Shown piece after piece: positions 52,591 through 64,000 of a DNA stretch of 64,000 nt. Origin of the DNA: Dactylis glomerata (taxonomy: Eukaryota; Streptophyta; Magnoliopsida; Poales; Poaceae); assembly GCA_007115705.1 (NCBI GenBank), contig QXEO01000143.1:2633874-2697873 (forward strand), written 5' to 3'. A program made the position numbers and the translations under genes. Below the pieces are notes generated by a model. It did no database searches. It had not been told where the DNA came from and saw nothing but the letters and a program-made list of their open reading frames with translations. Position 1 is the stretch's first letter, and the number at the start of each line of letters is the position of its first letter.

Positions 52591-55500
52591 TCAATGTGAT
52601 CTACATGCAACGACGGGTCGTGAGAGGGATCCCAATATGACTTCTTCCAAGAGCTCACCATACAAGATCATGGATATCTGCTTTCCGACCATATATGTGT
52701 CATCACCAACTTCCAGCCAGTTTGAGTCCAAAACCTTGTCATCAGGATACCCTATGGCCAATTCCTCTTGCTGCCTAGCCATCATCTGCCAAACCTTCTC
52801 AACAGGCCCTTCAGGGCCCCATATAGGCTGGCATCGTCTAATAGAATCCACCCATGGGTGTATATTGGTGCAAGGTGCAAGGACATCGGAAAGAACAGAA
52901 TTCGCAAGATCAAACAAAAGTCTCCTCTCTGACTTTGACCATGAAGTAACCTTGTTGTACTTCCTTTCAAGCCTCTCAAAGACTTGAGGGCCAACAGGGA
53001 AACCAGGTGAGTGCCATGACTTACACAAGAGTTGCCAGTCAGCTACTATCATACCAGAGCATATAAGTATGTCAAGCAGATATGAGAAATCCCTGTCCTC
53101 CTCAACCTGAAATGCTTCCAAAGATTGGTAAGAAGAATCATTGTCATCATCACTTGACATGGAGACCTCAGGTTCATCTCGGAGTCGACACCGGTCTATT
53201 TGTATCTCGACATCTGAGGTCAATGAAGAAGTTGAAATTAATAAAAGAACGATGCAACCATTTCATAAACATATTTGTTTGTTTAATTGTAATAAAAATG
53301 GCTATACTCCTGACAATTCTGGATTTAAAGATCAACTAACTCTACTTCCTAAATTATTTATTTGAACTATATGTTGTAATATGTTAGTTACCCATAATGT
53401 GTATCAGGTGTTATATTGCAAGTTTTTAGCTTAAATTATGAACTATTCGTATTAAGTTCTACTTATAGGATAGTTGACAACGTACAAGAACTAGCATATG
53501 TCTCTGTACAGCCTTCTACATTATTTTACTGGGAAAAATAGTTTTTCTCACTTACTGGGCATGTCTTGCAAATCATTCTTGAAGAATCCAGAAGAGCAAC
53601 CGTCTTCATCAGTTGGCGGCTCAAGAATGGACACTGGGCTAGGTTGCTCAAACTCTTCCAATCTTTTACGGGACTTTGCCAGAATAGCATGATTAGAGAT
53701 AGATATGGATTCATAGTCACCACACCGCAAAGGTGATGATGGAGCCTACAAAAACAGGGTAAAAATTCAATGAGCTATGCAAACTTCTAGGCTTCTCGGT
53801 GAGAAAATTTAATGCTCTAAACTTGTCAACACGTCAAAGTTGTATTGTAGTCCAGTGCATAGTGGTTAAAATGGAGTTCAAATATGGCACTCTGCACTGG
53901 AATGACAACACCAGGTACTCTGCTACAGTAGAATAAGGTACATCTGATATTCTGAAAAGGCCAAACATAGAACGAAAATTTATTATGAACTGTGTACAGT
54001 CCAGGATCAGTGACTGAAACAGTCTTATTGCAATGATTCTGGGTTCATAGTACTGTTATTTTGTCTTCTTAGAAAACACGAGATTTTTTAACAGGACAGA
54101 AGAAACACATCCATTTATCTAGAATCAAAGCAACACTTTCTTGTGATAATAATAAAATTATGAAATGTGAATGAATTAAAAGCAGTAGATGAACCCTTAT
54201 ACTCCCTCCGTCCCTATTTAGGTGGCACACACGTTTCGAGGTCTAAGTTTGACCATCATTTTGACAAATAAAACATGAACTACATGTCACCAGAGTTATA
54301 CCATTGAATTTGAATAAAGTTTTTAATGGTACAATTTTTATAACAAGTGACGCAGAACAAGGGTGCCACATGAATTGGGACAGAGGGAGTAATTGCAAAG
54401 AAGATGGATTGTTCATATTATGAAGTTAATAGTTGAACATTATTTCAAATGATTAATTCATTAAAGCAAAACAGAGAAGTATTGCCGCATGCAATAAAAT
54501 TATCCTTGTGTCCACTCTGTTTGTTTTTTTACTTTACTAAATTCTTGGCACACGACATACAAACCTTTTGTTCCCGAGAGAATTGCAACTGAAACACAGA
54601 AGGTGCTGTTTTAGCAGACTCTTGGATTAAGCCCTCATCTGTCGTGAACAATACTCTCTCATTTATGCAGTCAGAAGTTGAAACGTTGTCACCTAGACGC
54701 CATGAATGGGATCTGGAATCATCAAGAGAAGGAGAAGCAGGTCTCCGCTGCTCCAAAGCTTGCCTCTCACCGGTGATCTGATTGAGCCTTGGTTTAGGAA
54801 GAAAAGAATCAAAATGAACCTTGCCATTGTCATAACTAACTGAAGGATTTGGGAAATTTTCACTGCCAGGAGAGCTTTCGCAGGGTGATCTCCTGTCCAA
54901 TGAGCTGTGAAGAGAAGATGGAGGTGCATGCTTTGGTAAAACTATAAAACATCCTTCCTTGCTGTGACCTTTGCCCCGGTCAAGTCTATTGTGTTGGATC
55001 TGAGCACGCGAGTCTGAATTTCTTTTTACTCTCTCTGAATCAGATAAAGCAAACATCTGTGCAAGAGTTCTTGAACCAACATCACCTTCCTCATACTTCC
55101 GGAAGATTTTCCAGGGCAAACTATTTGATGATGACTTGTTGTTTTGGCTGGAGTTAATGTCACTGCTACCATACCCCTGAGATGGTGATGCCTCCTGTCT
55201 CGTTGACAGTGAATTGATGGCATCAGTAGTCAAATATCTTTCTCCTTTCATTCTAGGAACATTAAGATCTTCAGTATCTAAAAGATGTTGTGAAACTCTC
55301 CCATTGCTCATCACAACAGACTCAGCCTGCTTCTTTTTTCTATCTCTCTTGGAACTCCTATTGACGTGAGAGATGAACGGCGTGGGAAAAGGGTTATCTG
55401 GATCATTGCTGTTTCTGAAGCCAGGCTCCAAAACGACAATGTCATTGAAATCTCTGTAATCTCCTCTTGATGAATTTTTTATGTCTATAAGTGATGAATT

Positions 55501-56142
55501 AGCTAAACCCACAGGATACTTCCTGAAACTGGATGCAGTATCTTTCTCATGTCGACGATTTGGGTAGTAACTCGCATCATGGGGGCGCTTCTCAAACAAA
55601 GGATTGTCTATTTCAAGTGAGTTCAGGCGATCCAAGCCATTTCTGTAGTCCATGTCACTATCAAACATTTCATCACCATAGGGAGACTTTGATGGCATGA
55701 GTTTTTTCAGTTTCATTGCGCTGCGCTTCAAGCTTGGCAGCCCTCTAGGGAAATGATGTGACCTCTCTTTTGTGACAGTGTCCGGTAGCTCCTCTGAGAC
55801 TTCAAAAACATCCTTGAACTCTTGATGCCGATTATGGGCTACATAAGTAGGTGGCAATACGTCAATTCCCATCAGCTTTGCTATCACACTGGGGGATGAC
55901 CGCCTTTGCTCCAATTCTTTAAGTACATCCTTCCCAACAAGTAGTTTGGTCGGAGAGCTGCTACTTCTTTGTGGCCTGCACTCCTTATATCGATGCCCAC
56001 GCTAGATAAAAAGAAAGATACAGTTCTCAGTAATTTGGTATTTGATTGTTGATCACAAGATATTACAACAAAATGATACAGTTTTAACTTCCAAGAGGAT
56101 TGAAATGAACAGAAGGATGTAACTTACAGAAATCTGTTCCAT
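52591..56142 (-). CDS. LONGIFOLIA/TRM-type protein with DUF4378 domain
   Basis: Four coding exons: 56142-56128, 56001-54565, 53745-53556 and 53213-52591. All introns are GT-AG with consistent phase; the product has 754 residues. The first coding exon encodes only MEQIS. Near residues 40-56 is SPSVIAKLMGIDVLPP, the VARLMGL-like motif of DUF3741/TRM proteins. The middle is long, Ser/Asn/Arg-rich and mostly disordered, with short conserved islands such as LPWKIFRKYEEGDVGSRTLA. The C-terminus is a DUF4378 domain with DFSYLLDILICSGM and FDLANSVLSDVL, and ends WLEVGDD...MILYGELLEEVI. TRM family members bind TON1/microtubules or regulate cell elongation and preprophase band positioning. A GC-rich leader with donor GAAAAG|GTATTT at about 56789 suggests a 5' UTR exon near 56790-57060. 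A Stowaway MITE lies in intron 2. Confidence 0.85.
54202..54389. mobile_element. Stowaway MITE in an intron of the DUF4378 gene
   Basis: 188 bp between TA dinucleotides. Ends are CTCCCTCCGTCCCTATTTAGG and its inverse in TGAATTGGGACAGAGGGAG. It lies between exons 2 and 3 of the host gene. Confidence 0.88.
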
Positions 56143-57769
56143 CTCGAAGAGCGATATATGGAGAATCAACTAAAAGGAAAGGTTCCTACATCATCTGAAG
56201 TCAAGTGCTTTGTGCCTACAGATATACATTGAATATTTGTAAAGTTCTGAAAGTTGCATGTTAACCATTTTTTTATAGAATGCACATAAGATGGAGATAT
56301 AAAGTTAACACACAGCAGAACTCGAGCTCCTTGACTTTCCTACATTATAAATGAAATTTTTCATGTATTAGCAAACAAGTAAAACTTGGTGTCGCCGTGA
56401 AATTGATATCATTAGGTTGCTGATTTAGGAAGTTTACTACTTGTCAATCTCCAAGTTTTCGTTGCTCCCCACTGCCACGGAATAGTTGAGGCTACACAAT
56501 GACCATGAGGAACATAACTCTGGCGTTTGGAGCAGGGCGAGCAGCACAGCAAGGCTGCCGAAATATAGACTACACAGGGAATGCAACATAGATCTGTATA
56601 TACAACGCTATTTCTTGCCAAAGACACTCAATTAAACACCAATGCCATACTGGCACCAACAAATTGTGACATGACAACGACAGAAGACACACCCAGCTAA
56701 AACATTTTGATACTCCTACATTGTGGACAGGACAGGTGCCACTAAAAAAGGGCACAGCCAAAAAGATTAAAGCGCTAGAGTAATAAATACCTTTTCAGGA
56801 GCGGCATCAGAGGTCCTTTTCGCGAGAAAGCGTACGCCCCTTCGAGGAAACGGTACTAAAACCAGTCGCCCGTGGAGAATCGCAGCCTGCAGCAGGATTA
56901 AACTGAGCCAACCCTTTACACGCGGAGAGAACCAGAAGAAGCCACTCGCTCAGCCCAGTTACCCGCTCTGATCTGCCGCGGTGCGGCTCCCCGGGGGTTT
57001 CCGGACCAGCTAGGTGACAGATCTGGAGGGAGAGGAGAAAAACGCCGGGGGCGCAGGAGAAGGCCGGCGTGGGGGATCCGGTGAAGGAGAGCGGATCGGC
57101 TGCCGCCGCTACTCCTCGCCTGCCGCCGCCGCTGCTGCTGCAGCTGCTCGTCGTGTGGTACCGCAGCTGGTTAGGCAGAGGCCGTCGGGGGGAAGGTGCC
57201 GCCGCTGGGGCCGTCGGAGGGGCGGGGAAATCTGGGGCAGGATGGGAGCTCGAGGGTTTAACGGTACGAGATTGCAGTGTACTACTGGGATAACGGATGA
57301 AGATGGAGCTACGCACGGAATGAGGCTCGTGGTCGTAGCGTTTTGTTCCTTCCTGCTGCGTGTTTTGCAGGTGGGGAATCTGGCTGCGGCTGCGGCACAC
57401 CATGGCCATACTAGTACGTGCTTTGATTGCTGTGCGGAGATGTGGGTGGAGAGATAAGCTTTGGTCCCAGATCAGTTTAATTTTTTCTACTGTAATTATC
57501 ATGTTTAATGGCGTTTTGTCAGCTTGCAGTGGACCTTGCTGCTCCTGATGTTGATGCTGGAGTGGCAAATGGACCGGCACAGGTTTGTGGGGTTGGTGCC
57601 ATTTCCCTGAAATCTGCAACTATACTTTTTTTCTTATTCTGCTAGGCTCCTTCCTGGCAAAATTGGGCCTGCTGCTGCCACGTGGCCTTCTGGCCTGCTC
57701 ACAAGTCTAGTAGGTGGCTCCCCTCCTGCCGACGGGCCTAGCCCACCTAATATGGCTCCTACCTCTCTT
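56143..57769 (-). other. 5' UTR introns and promoter region of the DUF4378 gene
   Basis: 56143-56780 is AT-rich, intron-like sequence. 56790-57060 is a GC-rich exon-like block ending (minus strand) in a donor. 57060-57260 is GCC-repeat-rich and probably promoter. Plus-strand frames here (57014-57457) are low complexity and not supported. Confidence 0.45.
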
Positions 57770-58133
57770 GTTGGGATATTTACGTTTTTTTCGGTCATTG
57801 AGTTTTTTACCACGGGTTCATAGGTGATTTTGTTGCTTGTAATAGAAGACATTTGAAAAGTTGGGCAATTTCTCAGAGGCTCATTCTAAACGAATGTAGG
57901 TCAAACAAATATTGTCATGCTTCTCCCGTTCTAGGCCCATTACGGTCTCGCATGTCAGCATTTCACCGTTATGTACCAAGCCTGTGGATCCTCCATGTTA
58001 GCAGTCTCCGTTATGGTGCCTTGTTAGTTGACAGTATGTCAACTCTACCTGCAACTCATAGTACGAACAAATCCCCTTACTTGTCCTTCCAACCCTAGAC
58101 CCCTAGGTCGGCGACGAATTTCGGCGGCAACAA

Positions 58134-59560
58134 ATGTCTACCAGCATGAAACGAGGGGGTGCATCGCCACCAGAAGAGGCAAGAGCTGGAGTTGCCAGCC
58201 AGAGATCATGCAACATGCCAGCAGCGGGGAGCAGCAACAAGCAAAAAGCTTGCCCGATGGTGGTGGCACCGCCGACCAAGCAAAGAGCCGGCCCGATGGC
58301 GGCAGCGACACCGCCGACCAGCAGCAATCGGAGTGCTAGCCCTCCGGCGTCGCTGGCGTGGCGTCGCCTGCCGATTGGAGCAAAAGAACAAATCCCAAAG
58401 ATGCAAGGAGTTGGGCATTCTACTGTTAGTATGAGCGCCAAAAAACAGAGGTGAATATTTCAGATCCCTCCCTTACATCTCGATGGCACTAAGATGTTTT
58501 ATAAAACGGCAGGAGCAACTATCAGTATTTGAACAATTGTAGAGAAGAAACTGATTGATTTTTGTCATATGTTTTCCCAAATTGTGGTATAATTTTTATG
58601 CAAGTAATCCTCAATATCTATCACACCAATCAACATGCAAACCAACATTTTTATCTTATGCAAGTCATTCCAAATTTATGTTCAGATCAGAAGGCCCACT
58701 CTATCCAATAGCAGAAAACTTTCATTTTTTATCTTATGTTTTCCCAAATTATGGTATGATTAGAGAAGCAACTAATTTTTATCTTTTGTTTCCCAAAAAT
58801 TGTGAGACAACAATGATTCAGAGAACATATATAAAATAAATGTCTGAGTTCATCAGTACGTTGCTAGATTGGATTATGGCTTGGAGAGGAATGTGGCTTC
58901 GCAGGCTGTGGAAATGAATGTGAATTGCAGTGAGATTGTGTCTGTTTTGCAGCTTGTTGACATTCTTCACGCTAGGATTCCTTGGGGCTCCAGACAAAAG
59001 GCTAAGTTTGTGTGGATGAATATGAATCAAGTGTACGAACAACTTGAGTGCTCCTATCAGCTATTGCAGATTTGGGAGAAGTATAATGATGCTTGTCGGT
59101 TGGATCTCTTTCCTATGGTTAATGATGTTGATGCACCAGAAGCACAGTTTGGTGCTAGAGGTGTTGATCCATAGGGTGGTGCTGCCAGTGGTTTGGATGT
59201 TTGTAAACTAGTAGTTGTTGACTATTCATAAATATATCTAATTGCTTTATAAGTGGACCCTTACACTGCAGTACTAGGCGATGGCTAAGAATTTGCTGTG
59301 GAGAACAATCATATAGAAATCATGGTAGATCCCAACACGGTTACTGTTGACCAGATTCTTGAGCAACTAAAGGAGAGATATCCTTGGAGCCCTAATCAGC
59401 AGACATGTTTACAGTGGTGGCACTTTAAGAAGAGAGATTTCATCGAAATTGTTAAAGATGATGATCTCATGCAGGTTTTCTAGAAGAAAGAAATTGAGTA
59501 GGAAGGTATTTTTTGTTGTTGCCATTTCAAAAATGGTTGGAGATGATGATACTGCTGTAG
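58134..59560 (+). pseudogene. gene A2: decayed paralogue of A1
   Basis: Exon 1 is 58134-58450, the same 317-nt length as A1, with the same donor. The acceptor of exon 2 is changed from GACAG to GACAA at 58810. Exon 2 (from about 58811) has stops at about 58845, 59172, 59229, 59250 and 59286. A frameshift lies near the 3' end, after DDDLMQVF. The codon that is a stop in A1 (20724) is Trp here. The tandem PWG-type domain is still visible in both halves. Confidence 0.8.
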
Positions 59561-60233
59561 TTTTGAGCTTCATAGGTGCTGATATGTTACAATCAAAAGT
59601 GTAACCCAATTCTGGTCACTACTGGATTTATTTTTTTCATTCTGCATCACTCTATAAATGTGTGTGACTGTGTTGTAGCTGCTCCATCAATAAGCTGTTG
59701 TATTTTAGAAAATATTGTATCTCATACTATGTGCCTCAAACTTCTTCTGAAAATGGTGTAAATTTGTAATTTCATTGTAGAACTATGTTCAGATAATGTA
59801 ATAAATTCATTTTTGTGATATTGAGATGTTGTAATATATTGACTGTTGAAATAATAAGTGTTGTTTACATCACTTGTTGCATTATTTTACAATGTGTAAG
59901 ATAAGGTTTGATCCAGTAGATCACACACAATATAGTGCATTTGTAAAGACATCAAATTTTGAAGACTCTGCCTAATTAAAATATTAAAAACTAAAAATCA
60001 AATATTACAAAATTTTACTTGATTTATCCAAATTCAGTTGCCAACTTATGTGTTGTTATCCTTTTTAAAGCGTATAAATTAGTTATTTCCACTGAGGCAT
60101 GGGTAGTAGGCAGAACAAGATATTTATGTACAAGCTGACCGTTGAGTCACTACCTCGCGGCCGGCTCTACCCCCCCTCTCTCTCCTTCCTCTAGCTCTAC
60201 CCCCTCTCTCCTTCCTTTGTCGCATCATTCATC
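59561..60233. other. spacer of duplication copy 2
   Basis: 3' flank of A2 and promoter of B2, colinear with 21285-22841 apart from the copy-1 insertion and a ~70-bp indel near 59850-59930. Confidence 0.5.
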
Positions 60234-61046
60234 ATGTCATCTTGTAATGATGGCGATGATAGAAGCTACGGCAGTGGCAACAACAGCGGCAGCCTTCTCT
60301 CCGATTTCGACTACTGTCGGACCAATGTGAGTTCCTTTTATTCGACATCTTGGTTTATGGGGTTAGAAATTTAGGTTTAGATTTTGTTTTAGGTGCCATA
60401 GACCATCTACGACCTAGAGTGGAATGGTTTGGTGATCGAGAGGGAGGCACCATGTGACCATGGGTTGAAACTAAGGAAATTTGTTGCCTTCGAAGGCACT
60501 AACACAGAGAAAAGTATTTTAGGATGCGCAAAGGAGGTTTGGATGATTTATAAAATTAATTTTTTGCATTGTGTTGTTCTTTGTTCATTTAATAGTTTCT
60601 TATATTTGTTATACTATGTTGCTGATCATTAGGATGGTCAGGTGTGTGGAATAGTGGAGTGGATTAATCCGAAGTGGCCTGATGCACTGAAGAAATGTTT
60701 GGTCAAGTTATGGGAGTTGTATAAATCAGAAAGTAATAGGAGAATCAGTGATGCTTATGCTGCTGCTGATGAATGCTACAAGCTATCGCAGGATAAGAAG
60801 GGGCTTGGAGAAATAAACAAGAATACGGCCGAAGAACTCCACAAAACAATGAATGATAGGCATGTGGGATCCATTTCGAAGAATCTTTTTGATATTCAGA
60901 TCTTTCTAAAGCTCAAGGTAGAAAAGCATCGAGACCAGCTGAAGGAGGAGAATAAAGGCTGGAAAATTGCATTGTAGATCTCTTGAAGCAAGGAGCAGTG
61001 AATAAGGACAAGTTAGATAGAGTGAAACAAATTTTAGATGAATAAG
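60234..61046 (+). pseudogene. gene B2: decayed GRF-zinc-finger paralogue
   Basis: Exons at 60234-60326, 60393-60536 and 60633-61046 follow B1. Exon 1 has four extra codons (Gly-Asn-Asn-Ser). Exon 2 has TAG at 60399-60401 where B1 reads CAA. A 1-bp loss near 60955 shifts the coiled coil and stops at 60977. The zinc-finger ligands CDHG and GCAKE are kept. Confidence 0.85.
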
Positions 61047-61342
61047 TTATGTCTATGCAATTCAGCATTTCATAACAAGACCAATCATCTAGGGGTGTAT
61101 GGAGTTGCTGGCTATCAAAGTTGAGATCACTAGTGCAGGTTCAAACTCAAAATTCAAGTTAACTAAAAGCAATATAGTACATACAACAATTGCTTCCACA
61201 AAACAAAGAACATTAATGCAACATCATAGTTCAGTTAACATTTTCCTACTAGTTCAGATAACTAGAACACAAGATTCAGGCTAGTTAACATAAAGTTCAG
61301 ACCACCGCAGCAGAAGACAAACATGATGATCAAATGAAGGGC

Positions 61343-63548
61343 GCAGACTACATCATATCTCCTCTTACTTGGAGGCAATCTAATCCGGTTGGAGGCACTG
61401 GAACTCATTGATCTTGGATTTGAGCATGCCGTTCTCCTTCTTAATAGCCTCGAGCAAAGCGGATGCTTTGCGAGTGCTCTCGGTCGTTGATACGTCTCAA
61501 ACGTATCTATAATTTTTTATGCTCCATGCTTGTTTATGCACCATTTGCTTTGTGTTTTGTTTACACTTCGTGGCGTTTTTATGTATTTTCCGGAACTAAC
61601 CTATTAACGAGATGCCACAGTGTCAGTTCTCTGTTTTCTGTTGTTTTTGTGTTTTAGAAAAGTTACACATGAAATATTCTCAGAATTGGATGAAACAAAA
61701 GCCGAAGTCCCTAATTACCTGACATGAAGATGGAGTCCAAAGGAGATCAGGAGGCGGACCAGAGGCTGGCCACACCTGTTGGTGGCGCAGGGCCCCCCTT
61801 GGTCGCGCCACCAGGGGGTGTGACCGCCTGGTCCACCCCCTGACATCGCCCTTCCGCATATATATCCTCCTCGATGAGAAAACCCTAAGGGCCCGACCTC
61901 TTTTCCAGAAAACATACTGCAAGCCATCGCCATCGTCGACGCGAGATCGGGAGGGTCCAGAAGCTCTTCCTGGCACCCTGCTGGAGAGGGGAATCGCCAC
62001 CAGAGGCCTTCTTCATCACCATGCCTGCCTCCGGAGTGATGTGTGAGTAGTCTACCTTGGACTACAGGTCCATAGCAGTAGCTAGATGGATGTCTTCTCC
62101 TCCATGTGCTTCATGTTTAGATCTTGTGAGCTGCCTATCATGATCAAGATCATCGTTATGTAATTCTACATATTGTGTTTGTTGGGATCCGATGAATATT
62201 GAGTACCATGTCAAGTTGATTTGTGATTTATCATCTCTATGTTGTTTATGATCTTGCATGCTCTCCGTTGCTAGTAGATATCTTGGCCGAGTAGATGCTA
62301 GTGACTCCAAAAGGGAGTATTTATGCTCGATAGTGGGTTTATGCCTCTAGTAATCTGGGAGAGTGATAACAACTTCTAAGGTTATAGATGTGTTGTTGCT
62401 ACTAGGGAGAAAACAACAATCTTGTGTTCAAGGACATGTGTATTATTTATATTACACACTTTGCTTAAGGCGATAATCTGTTGCTTGCAACTTAATACCC
62501 AACGGTTGTTCGGATGATATCCGGCGGGTGGATTATTAGTCATAGATGCAGTTGGATTATGGTCTATGTATTATGTTGTAATTCCCAAGTGAATCTCATA
62601 GTGATCCTCATGACATGTACATGCATTGCTTGCATTCTTTATTCTGTCAATTGCCCAACTGTAATTTGTTCACCCAGCATGTTATTTATCTTTATGGAGA
62701 GACACCTCTAGTGAACTGTGGACCCTGGTCCATTCTTTTACATTCATATTACCGTTTACTTTCTACAAGCATTATTTACTTTCTTGCAAACAAATATCTT
62801 TTACCACACGATATGTTTAATCCTTTGTTTACAGCAAACCAATGAGATTGACAACCTCACTGCTAGTTGGGCAAAAGTATTTTGGTTGTGTTGTGTGCAG
62901 GTTCCACGTTGTTGCTGGTGCAAAGCTACGCCCCAGATAAGGCGCCATATATAAATTGTCTGGAGCCATCGCCAAGCCAGCTAGCATCAACCTTCGGAAG
63001 TTGGTTCTTTCTCCTACTGGTTCGATTAAACCTTGGTTTCATACTAAGGGAAACTTGCTGATGTGCTCATCATACCTTCCTCTTGGGGTTCCCAACTGGG
63101 TGGCTAGCACCGCCAATCAGTCGTCAGTTTGAAGTAATCTCTGGACTTATCTCTGGCCTCATAGGCTACCAAGGTCCTCTCGCTCTCCTTGATCTGTTCT
63201 TTGAGGCCCTTGGTGATTTGCACACGAGGGTTGCTGCACGTGGCCTTGAGCTTCAGATTTTTTCTCCTCCAACGCCTTGATGGTCAACATATCCTTGTCA
63301 TGCAACATTTTTATATGCTCCCGTGTCTTCACAAGGTAGTCCATATGCCCCAATAGCACACCTTCCACAGACGTAAGCTTGTCAACCTTATGCGCCAAAG
63401 TTTGTGATTTCTTCTTCTCCCGATCCAAATGTGAGCGTAGGCTAGCACAGTGCAGCTCGAGGGAATGTTTCTCGGCCAGTTGGCTGCGTATCTTTGCATT
63501 GAGTGCGGCCACATCTGCCTTGATCTTCTCATTCGCTTCCTACACCGA
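61343..63548 (-). pseudogene. gene C2: last exon only, split by a solo LTR
   Basis: Matches exon 3 of C1 at 63548-63125 and 61487-61343. The two parts are separated by the solo LTR and its TSD. Several frameshifts are present, for example near 63265. Exons 1 and 2 are absent because the duplication breaks at about 63703. Confidence 0.82.
61488..63119 (+). mobile_element. solo LTR of the Athila-like family
   Basis: 1632 bp from TGATACGTCTCAAACG to ACCGCCAATCA, flanked by a perfect TSD gtcgt (61483-61487 and 63120-63124). It is clearly diverged from the LTRs at 34037 and 40912. No internal sequence is present, which indicates unequal recombination between two LTRs. Confidence 0.9.
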
Positions 63549-63703
63549 TATTTAGGGCATACAATAAAATAAATCAATGCTAATACTACCTCTGCTCACA
63601 AATATAAGCTATTTTAGAGGTTTCAAAGTAAACTAGCTACGGTTCAAAATCAGTGAATCTATACATATCTCCATGCATGGCACCTAGCCGCATTGCCAAA
63701 GCC

Positions 63704-64000
63704 AGCGCGAGCGCAGCCGCCCGAGGAAGGGGAAGCCACGACGTGTATATTAAATATAGAAAAGCAGCAGGAGTTTGACGGGAAGGGAAATCGTTTAGTT
63801 CTGGTTGATTTAGCAATGAACTTTAGCCCTTCGCAGCATTTTGGTCTGCCAACTTTTGTGAAGGCTGCTCTCCCCTAGTTTCTTCAGTTAAGTACAGTTA
63901 GTATGTGTTAGACTAACTCTAAAGAATAGCTTTTATATAGACAAGGCTAAAGCGGACTTTGAACTTGTAGAAAGTTTATCCCACTTTTGTGTTACTAACT
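63704..64000 (+). pseudogene. partial copy of the gene tail at 45920-46200
   Basis: The frame QPPEEGEATTC to NFSPSQHFGLPTF and KAALP (stop 63876-63878) repeats the C-terminus seen at 45.9-46.1 kb, followed by the same 3' flank. The match starts abruptly at CGCGAGCGCAGCCGCCCGAG. It runs to near the window edge, so only the tail is visible. Confidence 0.65.

Larger units (their letters stand above)
57770..63703. repeat. segmental duplication, copy 2 (decayed module A2-B2-C2)
   Basis: Colinear with 19465-24580. All three genes carry lesions. A solo LTR interrupts it at 61488-63119. It ends at about 63703, inside what is the C intron in copy 1, and joins DNA homologous to 45920-46200. Confidence 0.88.

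Noticed and set aside
57014..57457. 147-residue Ala/Gly/Arg-rich plus-strand frame
   Set aside because: It overlaps the GC-repeat leader and promoter of the minus-strand DUF4378 gene. The composition is explained by GCC repeats.
1..64000. CRISPR array, operon or prokaryotic element
   Set aside because: There are no short regularly spaced repeats and no prokaryotic gene layout. The introns, LTR elements and MITEs are plant nuclear features.
1..64000. tRNA or rRNA genes
   Set aside because: No cloverleaf-type A/B box pair or rRNA core was noticed by eye. A covariance-model scan would be needed to exclude a divergent tRNA.

Overview
This is nuclear DNA from a large, repeat-rich grass genome, most likely a member of the Triticeae (wheat, Aegilops, barley or rye group). 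The reasons are Stowaway and Tourist MITEs, a Tat-lineage Ty3/gypsy element nested inside a LINE, an Athila-type LTR family whose LTRs begin TGATACGTCTCAAACG, grass-type intron-containing genes, and lineage-specific small genes. No bacterial, organellar or CRISPR feature is seen. All gene models, splice sites and target-site duplications (TSDs) below were read by eye from the sequence. The species and TE family names are not proven.

Layout. 0.8-16.3 kb is a nest of transposons. A LINE on the minus strand is split by a young, complete Tat-lineage element (2266-14331). That element carries gag-protease, a pol with two RNase H regions, and two antisense genes: a plant-mobile-domain protein and an acidic protein. 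A Copia reverse-transcriptase scrap and a foldback element follow, and diverged inverted arms lie at both outer edges. 17.2-17.9 kb holds a small membrane-protein gene on the minus strand. 19.5-24.6 kb holds a three-gene module: A (nuclear-type protein with two copies of a ~75-residue domain, one nonsense codon), B (GRF zinc finger plus coiled coil, intact) and C (coiled coil, intact, minus strand). 25.4-26.8 kb is a 667-bp tandem repeat. 27.9-33.6 kb carries a zf-XS-like gene, a Pro/Ala-rich gene with an internal repeat, and two convergent B3-domain gene remnants.

34.0-42.6 kb is a complete but non-autonomous Athila-like element with a perfect 5-bp TSD. It inserted about 100 bp upstream of the TATA box of an intact 3'-5' exonuclease (WRN-exonuclease-like) gene at 42.7-43.6 kb. 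43.6-52.2 kb is mostly repeats: MITEs, a Harbinger transposase remnant, and a poly(A)-tailed retroposon sitting inside a foldback element. 52.6-56.1 kb is a four-exon gene of the LONGIFOLIA/TRM (DUF4378) type on the minus strand. 57.8-63.7 kb is a second, decayed copy of the A-B-C module. Its C gene is split by a solo LTR of the 34-kb element's family. At 63.70 kb this copy breaks into a partial copy of the gene tail seen at 45.9 kb.

The likely active host genes are therefore few: 17.2-17.9 (-), B1 22.8-23.6 (+), C1 23.9-25.0 (-), 28.0-29.1 (+), 30.4-31.2 (+), 42.7-43.6 (+) and 52.6-56.1 (-). Almost everything else is transposon or decayed gene sequence. The most unusual items are the duplicated A-B-C module with its unnamed tandem domain, and the antisense gene pair carried by the Tat element.
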